DNA of 64,000 nt from Diadema setosum (GCA_033980235.1 CM067080.1:594501-658500); one strand, 5' to 3'; shown: positions 11,739 through 25,902, numbered from the stretch's first letter. The notes: generated by a model from the letters alone, not told the origin. Translations and numbers: made by a program.

Positions 11739-12098
11739 CGACACCCACGAATCATACAGCCCACGAGTTATACAGCCCAAGAGTCATACAGCCCATGAGT
11801 TCGACACTAAGCAAATAAGGCCCATTAGTTCGACACTAGGCAAACAAGGCCCACGAGTTCTACTCTAAGCAAACAAAGCCCACGAGACCGGCTCACTATG
11901 TAAGCTTCGTGATGTAATGTAGGTCTCGTGGGTCGTTTTTGTCTAGTGTCGAACTCGTGGGCCTTGTTTGCCTAGTGCCAGACTCATAGGCCTTATTTGC
12001 TTAGTGTCGAATTTATGGGCTGTATGATTCGTGGGCTTTATGATCCATGAACCTTTTTTCAATGTCGAATTCTTGGGCCGTATGACTCGTGGGTGTCG
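11739..12098. mobile_element. Modular foldback element, CCCACGAGT family
   Basis: This is a long imperfect palindrome. The left arm is 11739-11889, the loop 11890-11921 and the right arm 11922-12098. Each arm is built from two modules sharing the core CCCACGAGT: a 16-bp unit (CCCACGAGTCATACAG, three copies in the left arm) and a 29-bp unit (starts CCCACGAGTTCGACAC, ends CAAACAAGG, three copies in the left arm). The right arm repeats them in inverted order and has about 26 bp extra. There is no coding capacity and no clear target duplication. A related one-sided array lies at 34176-34478. It resembles a foldback-type DNA element or MITE, but the family is not recognised. Confidence 0.7.
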
Positions 12099-12914
12099 TT
12101 TTCGTTGGACGACCCCGGATAAAAGGGTTTTGGTCACCGTGGGGCAAGGAATTTTGAAATTTTCTATTGAACGGGCGCAAGAACACAACATTTCCTCATC
12201 ATAAGGCCAGTGGAACGCTACCTCACCTATTCAAAGAGAGTTAAGATTTTTCAGGAATGTTTTTAAGTTTCATTTAACCAACCACTTCCTAACACAGTGA
12301 TGAGATCAGCCTTGTTCAAATTGAGGGACTTACAGGAGCAGGGTCTTCATACTTTAGAGGGGTTTGTGAGCAGTCATCTTGAAATTCAGTGACAAGACAG
12401 TACCAAAATTTAAAGATATTTAGGGTTCTCTTGAGAAGTGTGTTGATCATAATTATTCTACTGGCTTATCATAATGTCACGTGATATTTTGATGACGTCA
12501 CGACCTTCACTCGTCCATGCATGGGTCGGTAGCTCAGTGCCGGATGCTTGGGTTTCGACGATGATGAGCTAATTATGATCGAGATCAGAGTCATCAGTTT
12601 CCGTTCATAGAGATCGTCTGCGAAAAAAAAAACCGCGTGGAAAGAACTCTCCCACAGTATATCAGCACGACCAGGCCACTACACTGCTTTGCCTGTTTCA
12701 CAATGTATTATGTTGTCTGCCTTTCAAAAATGGGCGATGACGGGCAGTGTACTGCACCAACTCAATCATGACAATGGTCTAGTATTTTTATCTCAACATT
12801 CAAAATTCAACTTGTCACGTTCCAAGTAAAAAGAAATCACACTTCTACCAATTGCATTATAACAGTGTGTATTACCATGAAACCATGTGCGATTTTGTTA
12901 CACGCTTTTGTAAC
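12099..12914. other. Unassigned sequence
   Basis: No gene is recognised. GGTAGCTCAGTG near 12530 resembles a tRNA A box but lacks a B box at the right spacing, so it is not called. Confidence 0.4.
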
Positions 12915-12994
12915 TTAAGCCGTTCCATACTGAGTTTTGAGATCCCTACAGACTTAATACACAGGCTACCAAATTTCCGAATGGAACGGGTTAA
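12915..12994. mobile_element. TTAA-bounded 80-bp mini-element
   Basis: The ends are TTAAGCCGTTCCAT and, inverted, TTAACCCGTTCCAT, matching at 13 of 14 positions and including the TTAA. TTAA targets with CCC-starting termini are the mark of piggyBac-type transposons, so this may be a minimal non-autonomous derivative. A similar element lies at 51676-51763. Confidence 0.5.
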
Positions 12995-14817
<1,823 letters not shown>

Positions 14818-15554
14818 ATATGTGCGTGATGTTAGTTACGTGTGTGTCCTCTGTTTCTACATACTTTTCTCTTCAAGGTAAGAATTATTATGTTCTGAGC
14901 AGTCTTTTTTGGTCAAGGCTTAAGATCATGTATAATGGTATCATTAGTTGTCTTGTGAATAGAGGCTTCTCTACCTGTTATTTTGACATGAATAGAAAGG
15001 AAATTGAAGGCAGTGTGACCCACTTTCGTCATATTTGTTCCTGTTAGTAATTCAAATTTTGGCACATGGTACCAAGAGAATAGATAATGTTATAAAAAGA
15101 GTTGAATTTGGTGGTTTTGAAGCGCGCAAAGCTGGTGCGCTGGCAATTTGAAATGTTAGTCAAAGATAAAACTTTGATCAGGGGAACACGGGATATGTCC
15201 CGAGCTTTCCCCTCTTAAGTGGATTAAAGGTTTCATGATACAGAAAAAGAAAACAAGATGTGTTGAGAATAGGGAAAAGAGGGAGGACGGAAGTCCTACC
15301 CACGATAAATATAGTAACGAAATTGGAAATTTTACTTGTATCCTCTTCGTTGGAAATAAGATCTGGGAAAAATTGAATTACAAAGAGATTTTGAATAAAG
15401 ATTAAGGGCTTTGGGTTGATGAAGCAGCAAAATTTTACAATAATGGGGAAGGTTCGTCGGCTAAAAAGATATAATTTGTCTATCTGTGTATAAAGGTTAA
15501 TTATGTTTACTTATCTTTAGTTACTCAGAAGTAGGTAATTACAGAGTTTAAGAA

Positions 15555-15725
15555 AAAATCCTCTGGGATGGTATAGGGACCGAATCCAAAGAGTGATCTG
15601 TTACCAAGACTACAGTGACGATGGAAGGACATGATATCTTCTTGATTTATTTGTGAATACTCAAAAGGTTATGTGGTTAAAACGCCTTTTTATGGTGAAA
15701 GGAATATGGGTTAGAAACAGGGAAA
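15555..15725 (+). pseudogene. L1/Tx1-type ORF2 C-terminal fragment
   Basis: Starting at 15561 the frame reads LWDGIGTESKE. After a frame change near 15590 it continues VICYQDYSDDGRT, a stop, then YLLDLFVNTQKVMWLKRLF. In L1/Tx1 elements a conserved FLWDGK...IKR...GG motif is followed by (T/A)QKVMWxKRL with the same spacing. The agreement in order and spacing is good, but the assignment rests on recalled family patterns, not an alignment. Confidence 0.55.
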
Positions 15726-15733
15726 TGTTATTT

Positions 15734-15735
<2 letters not shown>

Positions 15736-15770
<35 letters not shown>
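15736..15770. repeat. (GT)n microsatellite
   Basis: A perfect GT tract inside the decayed LINE. Confidence 0.95.
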
Positions 15771-15771
<1 letters not shown>

Positions 15772-16635
15772 ATTATGATGCAAGATAGTTGATTTTGAAA
15801 GAACGGTACTTAATTTAAAACTTCTTGAGACCTGGCAAATGAAGATGAATATTAACTTTCTTGACGGAAAAATGAATATTTTTTATCTGCTTTAATCTAG
15901 AGATAGTATTTTGAAAGGTATTTAAAGAGGTATTGAAGAATTTATAGAATGGATCACATCCTCGAAAGAAATCAAGTAAAAAGAAATTTCGTAAATAGAT
16001 ATCTACAAACTATTGAATATTTACGAATTTGATATTAGTCAAATGTTTATCATTTATAGCATACTATGAATGAGAGGGGAAGGGAGTCATTGTTCTTATC
16101 TAAAACTTCTTTCACATTTTTGTTGTATTCTTTTACATGAAAGGTTATGTTTTGTAAACTTGTTTCGGACGATTATACATTTAAGTGGAATGTGCATCAA
16201 TGTGTGAAACTAGGTTTAACAAAATACTTGGGAACAATGTGTGTGTGAACGAGTGTGTGTTAGAAGACAATATGTAAGAGAGTACATGTATTTTATGTGA
16301 GCATAAGTCCTTTGCTTCATAGTAGGTCGTATATATACGTATATACTGCAAAGTAAGAAGCCCCAAACATCATTTTGTGGAACAATGATGTAATCTCATT
16401 CGTAGATCGTTGCAATTAAAGTCACACATTTTGTAAAAAGTTAAGATCAATGTATAAGTAAACGGGAAGTAAAACGACCACTTCATACACTAAGCCTTGT
16501 AACCGAGGTAAGTTGCGTAGAAATGAAATTATAACAATGTGAACTTCCCACTAAAATCTGTTTATGAAGATACTGTGATGCAACGTCCGTCATTCTAGAA
16601 GCTGATTTCGGTAAAGTGATTCTGTTAGCTCCCCT

Positions 16636-16659
16636 TCTCTCTCTCTCTCTCTCTCTCTC
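16636..16659. repeat. (CT)n microsatellite
   Basis: A perfect CT tract of about 24 bp. Confidence 0.95.
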
Positions 16660-17332
16660 CCACAGTTCGAACAGTATACCTGATAGGGACACTATGTTTA
16701 GGTGGAGAAGCGTCTTGTGAAGGAACGCTATATACAAGTGGTAATTGCAGCTGATTGGTTGAAGAAGGATGTCATTTCGATGCCTAGAGCAACCATTTGA
16801 ATTAATCGCGCTGTTATATCGAATCAATGCTTCATATAGAAAATAAAGATGATAATCAAGTATTGTGATGATAATAATGTTGATGACGATGACAGGAAAA
16901 ATGCTTTTGTTATCCTCAGGAGTGAGTGGAATCCCACGCAGTTTTGTTCATGTATAAGGCGCTGACGTAGACATACGATGACGAACAGCAGTTTCTTCAT
17001 CATCAACCAAGTTACCTCTCTTCAGACATTTTACTTTTTGATGGTCACATGCAAATATCTCGCAAAGAAACATACACGTATAAAAGTACGCTTGAAAGTG
17101 ACAACCGAGATCATGAACATAATATTGAAGATAAATGTGATAAAGAGCCACGCTCCATAGCTATATATATATATATATACTTGCCGGAAAAATAAAAGAA
17201 ATAAGATACCGCCTCTACCAGTAAGTCTCTGCTGTTGATTTCTTGGCCTTGGGTTACTCTAGTCCATCATTGCCCTTTGGTGTCACACTAATCTTTCGTT
17301 TATCATAAACATGTTAAAGGTGTGGAGAATAC

Positions 17333-17335
<3 letters not shown>

Positions 17336-17373
<38 letters not shown>
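17336..17373. repeat. (TA)n microsatellite
   Basis: A perfect TA tract. Confidence 0.95.
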
Positions 17374-17377
<4 letters not shown>

Positions 17378-17480
17378 TTAAAACCTAAAATGGCATTAAA
17401 ACGCTTTATCCTGGCGAGGAAAGCGCATGTTTTTTAAACAAGACACCAAACAGGTTAGTCATCGCATTCTTCATCAGCGA

Positions 17481-17842
<362 letters not shown>

Positions 17843-17897
17843 CTTGCGCCGTATTCCGTTTGGGCGTCAAAGTAAACCAACATGTTACACTTCAGTC

Positions 17898-17941
<44 letters not shown>
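17898..17941. repeat. (TTA)n microsatellite
   Basis: About 14 perfect TTA units. Confidence 0.95.
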
Positions 17942-18069
17942 GATTTTTTTTTTAATGGGTCGGGGTAGGGTTTGGGAAACTACCTCAACTCTCCTCACAG
18001 GTCCCGGGAGAAAGACGTGGCTTTTAACCAGTCATCACCATACACCAGTCTACTCTATGCAAATTGACT

Positions 18070-18735
18070 AATTTTAATCATTTTTCTGTTATTCCACGTC
18101 TATGAAGATTCTAGAACACATTTCAAGGGCCAGGCACCCTGTCTTATCCCCAGGCTCCCATGCATCGTTTGTGTTAAGAAAGTAAATACGTAGATTATAA
18201 TTTTCTTCCAGGGCTGACACGCTTTCAAGATTTGATTTTTGTGTCAATTAATTCCTGCAACCCAACCAAACATTCCTTTAGGAATATTAGATTTCATATT
18301 GCTCGTTGATTATGGTTAGCCTGCATATTACTATACTAACTTTTATCAAGAATTTAAAATATACCTTATGTCATCATATTTTCATATGTATTTCTATGTC
18401 AAATTTTGTTCAAGAAAAAGGTGCACGAAGCAATAACTAGAGGAGAATGAAACGAAATATGTTACAAATACAATAATGCTCCTTTAGGTTATATTTATCA
18501 TGAAAAAAAAAAATTCTTGCCGACAAAGTTTATAAAGAGAATTCTGTTGAGTAATTCATCCTAATCAGCCACTGCTGGCTCGTTCTCATCAAGCTTTCCA
18601 CGTGATTATTCAAACACTTGGCATAATGGTCATACTATGATTACGTAAGACCATATCTATTTGGCTCTTGTTGGCTGCACATATTGTCAGAGACACAAAT
18701 TGATAGAAAACCGAACGTGTGAAATCATCATATTT
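18070..18735. other. Unassigned sequence
   Basis: AT-rich sequence with no gene or transposon end recognised. Confidence 0.4.
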
Positions 18736-18915
18736 AAGTCACTTTCAATTACCAAACGTTGTATTCAAAAGTCACTTCCAATAATCAAACATTGTACTCA
18801 AAAGTCACCGCCAGTCATGCCAGCAACAAAACCTCGTATTCATATGTCACTTTCAATTATTACCAAACATTGTATTCAATTCACTTCCAATTACCAAACA
18901 GAGTATTCAAAAGAA
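18736..18915. repeat. Degenerate ~35-bp tandem repeat, about five units
   Basis: Units contain the ordered words TCACTTCCAATTACCAAACA and TTGTATTCAAAAG with variation and one inserted spacer. The plus-strand open frame 18661-18933 is a by-product of the repeat. Confidence 0.75.
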
Positions 18916-18933
18916 CCGTCTAATTTGCTATAG

Positions 18934-19704
18934 ACTTTTACTCCTAACAGTTTTACCCATGAATATTTTACCTGGAATGCTTTACCTAAAAGAATTTCCC
19001 CTCTAATTTTAGCATTATTATTTACCGTAACAGGTATATGTTCATCAATGATTATTCAAGGACAAATGCACATCATAAAGTACCGCGCCAACCCAATGAG
19101 CGACGACCTAAAATAATTTGCTGGCATCTTTTCTTCAAAAAAAGACGTCATTAAAATAGACAAGTGTCGAAATCTGATATTGATAGATTTAGACGACGTT
19201 TCTCTGTATTTTGTTTTTTTTTTTTTTCATCATTCCCGCGATGATGCTTTCTCATCTTCCATTCTGAAGCACTGGGCCGTCGAGATGAATGCCACGATAT
19301 TTGCAAATCTTGTATACGTGCATTTGCTCTTCAATGGTGAAACACATTCATTCTCTCACACACGTACCTGTGCCTTACGGCAATCCAGATATCTAGCAAC
19401 TCAAACCAAAGCTAGGAGTGCATGCCATGACGGAGCGTAACGGCGGTGTTTAAGTAAGAGGAAGAATGTCCTTGTTTTTTGTCGTTCATGAGAATGTATC
19501 TGAATAAAAGAAAAAAGAAATCTCATGGATATTCATAAAGGAATCCTGTATATATCCGGGGACCAATTAGAATGAAATAGCATGAAATATAGGTAGCTTC
19601 TACAGAGCAGTCACAGAAGACGGTGGAATTGCAAATTAGCTGGAGCTAGAGGGAGATTTTAGCTACCTACCAGGTGAGGTAGAGGTGCACAAAAGTCCTC
19701 CAAT
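18934..19704. other. Unassigned sequence
   Basis: No gene is recognised. The 86-codon plus-strand frame at 19180-19440 spans a poly(T) run and shows no domain. Confidence 0.4.
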
Positions 19705-19965
19705 TTAAATTTCTCCACCCGTCTTTCTATCTCTCCTTTTCCCGCTCTCTACTATAAATATCTAGCTCTCTTTCTCCCCGTCTTTTGCTTTCTTCTTCTT
19801 TATCTATCCATCCCTCAATCTTTTCTTCCACTCAGTTTCTCTTTCCCTATTTCATCCTTGTATACTCTAAATATCTATATATTTCTCTCGCTGTTTAAGT
19901 CTCTTTCCCCCGGTAGCTTTCCTTCTCTCGCCCCCATCTATTCTCTTCATTACTCTGTCCATCTC
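19705..19965. repeat. Pyrimidine-rich tract, about 260 bp
   Basis: The plus strand is overwhelmingly C/T over roughly 260 bp (words such as CTCTTTCTCCCC and TTTCTCTTTCCC), without a strict unit. Short AAATATCTA interruptions recur near 19757 and 19869. Confidence 0.7.
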
Positions 19966-19978
19966 ATTATAAATGTGT

Positions 19979-20400
19979 AAGGCCACTAACCCGTTGGACT
20001 GTTGTGCTTTTGTTGGTCATGTTTGAAAGATCGTCATTAGACACATTTGACGACAGGTAATCAAAGACGTCTTAATGTCAGTTTCAATGTTTGGCAGTGA
20101 TCGTCATTTGCATATTCGTCTTATTCAAGATGTTTTTCTTTATGCAGTCGTACTTGAGAGATAGTTAGGTTCATAAATATTATCAAGTGGAAGGCCGGTA
20201 AACCCTTAGGACTGATGTGCTTGTGTTGATCATGTTTGGAAGACGATCATTAAATGCATTCTATGGCGAATATCGACGACGACATCGCGAATCATGAATG
20301 GCGTGAATGTCAGTTTCAATGTTTGACTGCGATCGTCATTTGTAATTCAAGTTATTCACTGTGGGGTTTTTTTTTTTCTATATGCAGTGGTATTTGAGGG
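19979..20400. repeat. Diverged ~200-bp direct duplication
   Basis: Segment 19979-20160 and segment 20191-20400 start alike (AAGGCC..TAAACCC..GGACT), share TGTCAGTTTCAATGTTTG and GATCGTCATTTG in the middle, and end alike (TATGCAGT.GTA.TTGAG.G). The offset is about 212 bp. Divergence and an extra ~30 bp in the second copy show it is old. Confidence 0.75.
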
Positions 20401-21730
20401 GCTGCCAGACCCACTCGTACAATCTATCATTCATGCCACTCTGCCCCCTTCCACGTTAAGCTCTTTCTATTATTGTTTTCTTCCTTGTTGTTGATGTTGT
20501 GATGGTGGTGGTGGTGGGGGTGTTGGAGGGATGAGTCAGGAGAGTAATGCTTATCAGTTCCCTGGGAGTGCCGTCTTCTTCAGTACCATCATCTATCTAA
20601 GTTGAGGAGAGGAAAATGAGGAGACAAGAGAGAGAGAGGGGGAGGGAGATCATGACTTTTATGACAAAATCAATTTGACGCATGGCCGTGTTTCAACTCA
20701 CATATGATTTTAATTGAAAGCAGACAGGAAGAAATACACGTGGAATGACTTCAAAATTTCGTCTTCGGAAAATTCGAATGATATTGCTAACATTAATGCG
20801 AAATCCACAGGGGAAAGGTATGCATAATGTATTAGATTATGTTGAATCCCCAATTGAGTACACCTCTCTGTACGACAAAAATAAATGAAAATGTCAAAAT
20901 GTAATTATGATATCCCCAAAAATCTCACTCACTGTGATCTGTACCTGCTAGGAGGTTCAAGAGATGGAGTCACAACAGTTTTATTCCCTCTGAACAAAAT
21001 TTGATGCCGCCACTCAAAGATATTTGAAGTCACGTGAGCCAAACTCGATCTGCCTTACAGATAGGAAGACAATATTGATTCCTGTCTCATTGCATAATAA
21101 CCAGCAACTCTCTAAGAAAGTTATGCCCTTATGATGTAATTACTTTTCGCCAGCCGTACTTGAGTGGTACATAATGTTAAAGACACGGGTATCAAACTTA
21201 TTCGACTAGACGTGCCCTTGCAGGCACAAATCTAACACAGCAATTTATCTAAAAATAAACAAACCTATATTTAACTTTAATTGAAGATTATACCATGTCG
21301 TTTTTTTGTTTGAACTGAGCGGAAAAGTCATAAAATCGGCTTTTCAGGAGGCTATAGTTTAAAAAAAAAATTAAATCGCAAATCTCTAATTTACATTTCT
21401 GCACATACAACGACTTTTCTGGACTGGTTTGCCTTCAGATTTACGTGTCATGTCATTTGATGAATAAACATGCAAAATATACCAGGAATTGTCTTAGAGA
21501 GTTAGAGATTTTTCTTCAAATTGCTCAGAAAGATGGTGGCATTAAACGCCGAGATCAAAGGCACAAACGCTCCTGAAGAATTTCTTTATGCATCCCTAGA
21601 AAAATGACAGCTGTTTCAGTAATCACAGTCAGTTGGAACTCCAGCCCTCAGACCTCCTTGGTACGTATGAAATCCTCGCTGTCAGCAGGCATAGCTACAT
21701 TATAACATAAACTTTGGAAGACAATTCCAC
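20401..21730. other. Unassigned sequence
   Basis: Mostly unique. A GGTGGTGGTGG run near 20504-20517 and a GAGA-rich patch near 20627-20640 are the only simple repeats. No gene is recognised. Confidence 0.4.
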
Positions 21731-22089
21731 TTTAAAGGCATAATTTACCATTTGCAGATGAAAGCATTAGTGCTATAAAATAGTTCTAAAATGTGAGTTA
21801 GGGATAGAAACAACCACTGTCAAAATTTGAATCCGTATAATCGATGTTAAGTGTTGTTAAATACACAAAATGTGAACAATAGTTATAATAAAAAATTTTC
21901 CAGACTAAACCGTATACAGTTACGGTTTATTGAGAAAAAACCCTGATATCTCCTTATATTTTAGGTTTTATTGCAAATATTTCATATGGTAGGATGTTTT
22001 ATGATACAACAGACCTACACATATGCATCAAATATGATATCTTGAAAATTTTTGAAATCACTGCTCCCAAAGGTAAACTGGACCTTTAA
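21731..22089. mobile_element. MITE-like element with imperfect TTAAAGG termini
   Basis: The left end TTTAAAGGCATAATTTACC and the inverted right end ATTAAAGGTCCAGTTTACC match at most positions and are followed by TTTG in both. Length is about 359 bp and there is no coding capacity. The internal sequence is AT-rich. The TTAA at each edge could be part of the target site. The family is not named with certainty. Confidence 0.5.
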
Positions 22090-25000
22090 TTTGGGCAACA
22101 GCATGGTCAGTTCGTTGTCTTCAAGGCTTTAGAATATACGTACTGTGACATCATAACTATCTGCATGACGCTCCTGTAGTCTCCTATAAGTTTTTGACTT
22201 ATATAGGCACGTTAGGGTGAGAAAACGACGACACCAAAAAGAACAAACTCTTGGGTTGAATTTCGGCGCCATGACGTTGTTGACTCATGTTGACTCATGA
22301 ATTATGCATGCTCTCTACCGACTGTCACCTGTGGCTATTTCACACTCAGGTGCCTGTAAGGCGCTGAAAGAATGTTAGTGAAAACACTTAGGGCGCACAT
22401 GATAACCAGCACTATACTAACCAGGTATTATGACGTAAACAGCGATCGTTCACTATTTTTGTTTTGTTTTATTAGTGGTGTGATGCCCGCATGATTATGC
22501 AGTATAATGGTTGATACAAGGTACTAGAAAGTGCGCACTCAGCCCATTGCTCACTTGTTTGTTTGGGTTTTTTGTCATATCTTGGATATATAATCCAGAT
22601 TTCGGAGTAAAACATCAAATGTACAATTAGCCTGCATACAAGTGTAAAACTCTTCATTTTGGCAATTACACTACTAAGAGCATGATTAAGGAGTGTAATA
22701 CATCGCTGATCGATAGGCCTTGAAATAGGGCTGTCAATTATTGATTTATGGCCCTTGTAATTTTGTGGTCGGATAGAATTACCGGATCTACGTGGAAAGT
22801 CTTACATCACTGAATATTGCGTAAGACATAATTTTTTCTTCTTCAATTTGTACAGAGAATACAGAGGTATGCGTTCACACGCATTCACACACCCACACAT
22901 ACCCATACACACACGGTGATTTTAACACATATCATCTTTCTTTAGCGTAGAGCTACCTTACAATTCGGGGTATACATAATTCATTCTAAAATATATCATT
23001 TTATATCATGACGCGCTGTATTTGCCTTTTATTTGAACATTTAAAAGAGTGCGTATTTGCACTGTTGTAAACATTATTTGAGAAAAGGTATTTTGAAATA
23101 GTAATATATTATTTTAAATGTTCTGCGATCACAGCTTCATAAGCATTCTCAACAAAACAATGACAAATACAATGACTTCATGTGAGTTTTTGTGCAAATA
23201 TCATGATAATCATAACGTAATAAAATTGATGGTCGAAATTAGACAGCACTACCCAATCAGCGTTTGCTTTAAGACAGTTTTACCAAAAGCTAGCGAATTG
23301 TTCTCTCAATTCGTTTTTCACAGCTCGCAGTATCCTATGATCGAATAAACAAAAAGAGTTTATTAATTCATGATAATGTCTAATTACATTTAAGTAGGCA
23401 ATATTATGGTTATAATGCGTAGTGAAAACCAGAGCAGTCACTGTAGTGATTTAAATCAAAGGGATCCAGCTGACTTGTCATGGTTTTGACGTGATTCCAG
23501 ACGATATATCGGGATTCCCCATACTGCCATACACATTCTCTGCCTCCTATCATTTTTATCAACTTTCCTTTCTTTCTTTAAAATCCGAAGAGAAATTCAC
23601 CGACCTGGATGAGGAGATCCTAATCATCTCGAGCGGTTCGACGGCAGATGCCGAGTAATGTCTCCTATCCCCGATACACGTTACCATGCTGCTTGATAAA
23701 TCGTACGAAATGTACAGACAATGATTTCAATAACCTTTGTCTCATGCCGATAGCTGAAAAAATGACAAAAACCCGCACTAAAGCAAAACCAACTTTGATA
23801 CGTGAGAAACAGATAAAAGCCATGCAAGGTAACCGTCGGCTTTTCTGTTGAAATTTAGATTCTGTCTGTCTGCAAAGCAGAGCGAAAGATGAATAGATAT
23901 CTATTAATTTTTTTTCTTTGAACACAAGTAAACCTCCAATTAGTTTTTGTTAATCATCATCTCATTTTGTATCACTAAGCGACACTATTCTCCCATACAC
24001 TCTACTCTTTATGGGTAAAGTCCTCAAACTTTTGGAAAATTCACTGTAGAATGAAAAAAAAAAACAACAACAACAACAAATATTTGTTCTATTGTAATTT
24101 TTTCATTCACTTTAATGAACTATTCAGCACCGATTTCAAGTACAGTAAATTTGTCTTAGTTGCTGCCAATGAGCAATCGGTCGGAATTGTTACGGCGAAA
24201 ATGTATAAAGAACTTGAATAATGAACTTTGACATTTTGTATGTGATTTTGTATATAATGGCAATTTTTTATTCTGTCTTTCAAGCAGGAGAATATCACAT
24301 TTGGAGAAAACTTTAAATCATTGGCGTTCACTAAACCAAATCAGAGAGTGGTACTAGACAAGTAGAATACCAGTCACGTGATCACGACTGTAATTTTGAG
24401 ATATCAGTTGGACCTTATAGGAGGACTTTACGTACCGGTATTCAAATGGTCGTAAGTTTATGAAGGATTTTTTTTTTTCTTTTTTGCTTGTTTGTTCAAT
24501 GTCACAAATGTATTTGACACTTGTAATATTTCATTTCACACCTATAGAATTTGTTCCTGAACCTCACATTCGTGTGTTTTAAGGCCTACATAATCATAAA
24601 CCCGAAAGTGGATTTTATGTTGGGCTTGAAGGAGTAATGATTTGGTAAATCTCTAGTTAAAGGTTGATGCTTACCGAACAGAACCAAAATAGAGGATCCT
24701 TTACACTCGAATTGGCAATAAAGCTCAAATATAATATTTTGATCGGATGGAGTATCTACGTTTAGATCGATAGAGGCGTCTTCAAAAGCAAACTTTGCAC
24801 ACAGCAAATCGATCAAGGCTGAAAGCCTGGTAAACGAAGACTAAGCTCCCTTCAGTGTATTGGAGCACCGTGTACCGAGGATAAAGATACGATTATTAAG
24901 TTACTATCGGTTAGACGACTTGCTTGTTTCCAGTCTGAGGGACAGCTTCTGCCGACGGACTCTGTCTCATCTGTGAATTATCATTGTGTCTAAGAATGGG

Positions 25001-25304
25001 ACACAAGAGTTAACTAATAAAACATGAAAGGAAAAGGTATAAAAATCTAACAAAACGGGCCAACATTCATTTAACTTGTTTTTTTTTTTCTCTTGTGTGG
25101 CTGTCTCTTTCCCCAATTTACCCACACGCTCACCTGCTCGCATCTAAGATACATACAAACATAATACATATACCATGTGATAAAGTAGCACTTAGATAAA
25201 CACATAGCCACCAATCAAACTTATATGATATGGCAATGAATGCTGACGTCACAAATACCAGACATTAAGTCACTGATTGCAGATGCACCAAAGTCCGTGA
25301 ATTT

Positions 25305-25309
<5 letters not shown>
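22090..25309. other. Unassigned intronic or intergenic sequence
   Basis: Mostly unique. Two tandem copies of GTTGACTCAT near 22278-22299 give two AP-1-like TGACTCA sites 10 bp apart. Several short frames (23118-23348 plus, 23648-23925 on both strands, 24586-24816 minus) show no domain. Confidence 0.4.

Positions 25310-25345
<36 letters not shown>
25310..25345. repeat. (CT)n microsatellite
   Basis: A perfect CT tract. Confidence 0.95.
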
Positions 25346-25346
<1 letters not shown>

Positions 25347-25902
25347 ACATTCATCATGTATCAGTGAGTCATACCCGACGAAGAACTCCATTTAAAATTG
25401 CAAAGCGCATGTCCTTACTCAGCAACGTTTCTGAAATTTACAGGGATTGGCAACCGTCTGGTGAGACAAGAATCGTTTGATATAGATCGCAAGGAACTCC
25501 CCTGACTACAAGCATGACAAGTTCCACATGTATATTTCTCCGCCTGGCCACCCGAAAAGACTATAAAAAGCTGACATGAATCTGCCCGTTTTAACGCGCC
25601 TATATTATCTACTGCAAAATGAAATTTGCAAGATATTGTAATGACAGCTGTAAGGTAAGCTACTTGTTAGGATTTTCCATCTCTTACAATTAATGAAAGA
25701 ATCTGTGATCATATTTATGTGTACATTTGCAAAGATGTGTATCATTGTTTCTCTGCTAGTGATTGTGCCACGCTTTGTTTGTTTGGAAAATGAAGCAAAG
25801 ATAATGATTCTACCGAGTAGTGAAGTTTGGGCGAATTTGTTTGCTGGATATAGATTTAGGAACCAAGTATAAGCATCCTCCTCTCTTGGCCCTACCTCTC
25901 GG
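25346..25902. other. Unassigned sequence
   Basis: Unique sequence between two CT tracts. The minus-strand frame 25605-25982 runs through the second tract and is not called. Confidence 0.4.

Larger units (their letters stand above)
15060..16200 (+). mobile_element. Highly decayed L1/Tx1-like LINE relic
   Basis: A purine-rich plus-strand region of about 1.1 kb with many stops and frame changes. The central part (15555-15725) still carries motifs from the C-terminal region of L1/Tx1-clade ORF2. The edges are uncertain, because the outer parts show the same base composition but no motif I can name. A (GT)n tract at 15736 interrupts the relic. Confidence 0.45.

Noticed and set aside
12525..12575. 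tRNA-like GGTAGCTCAGTG
   Set aside because: No B box at the required distance and no cloverleaf.
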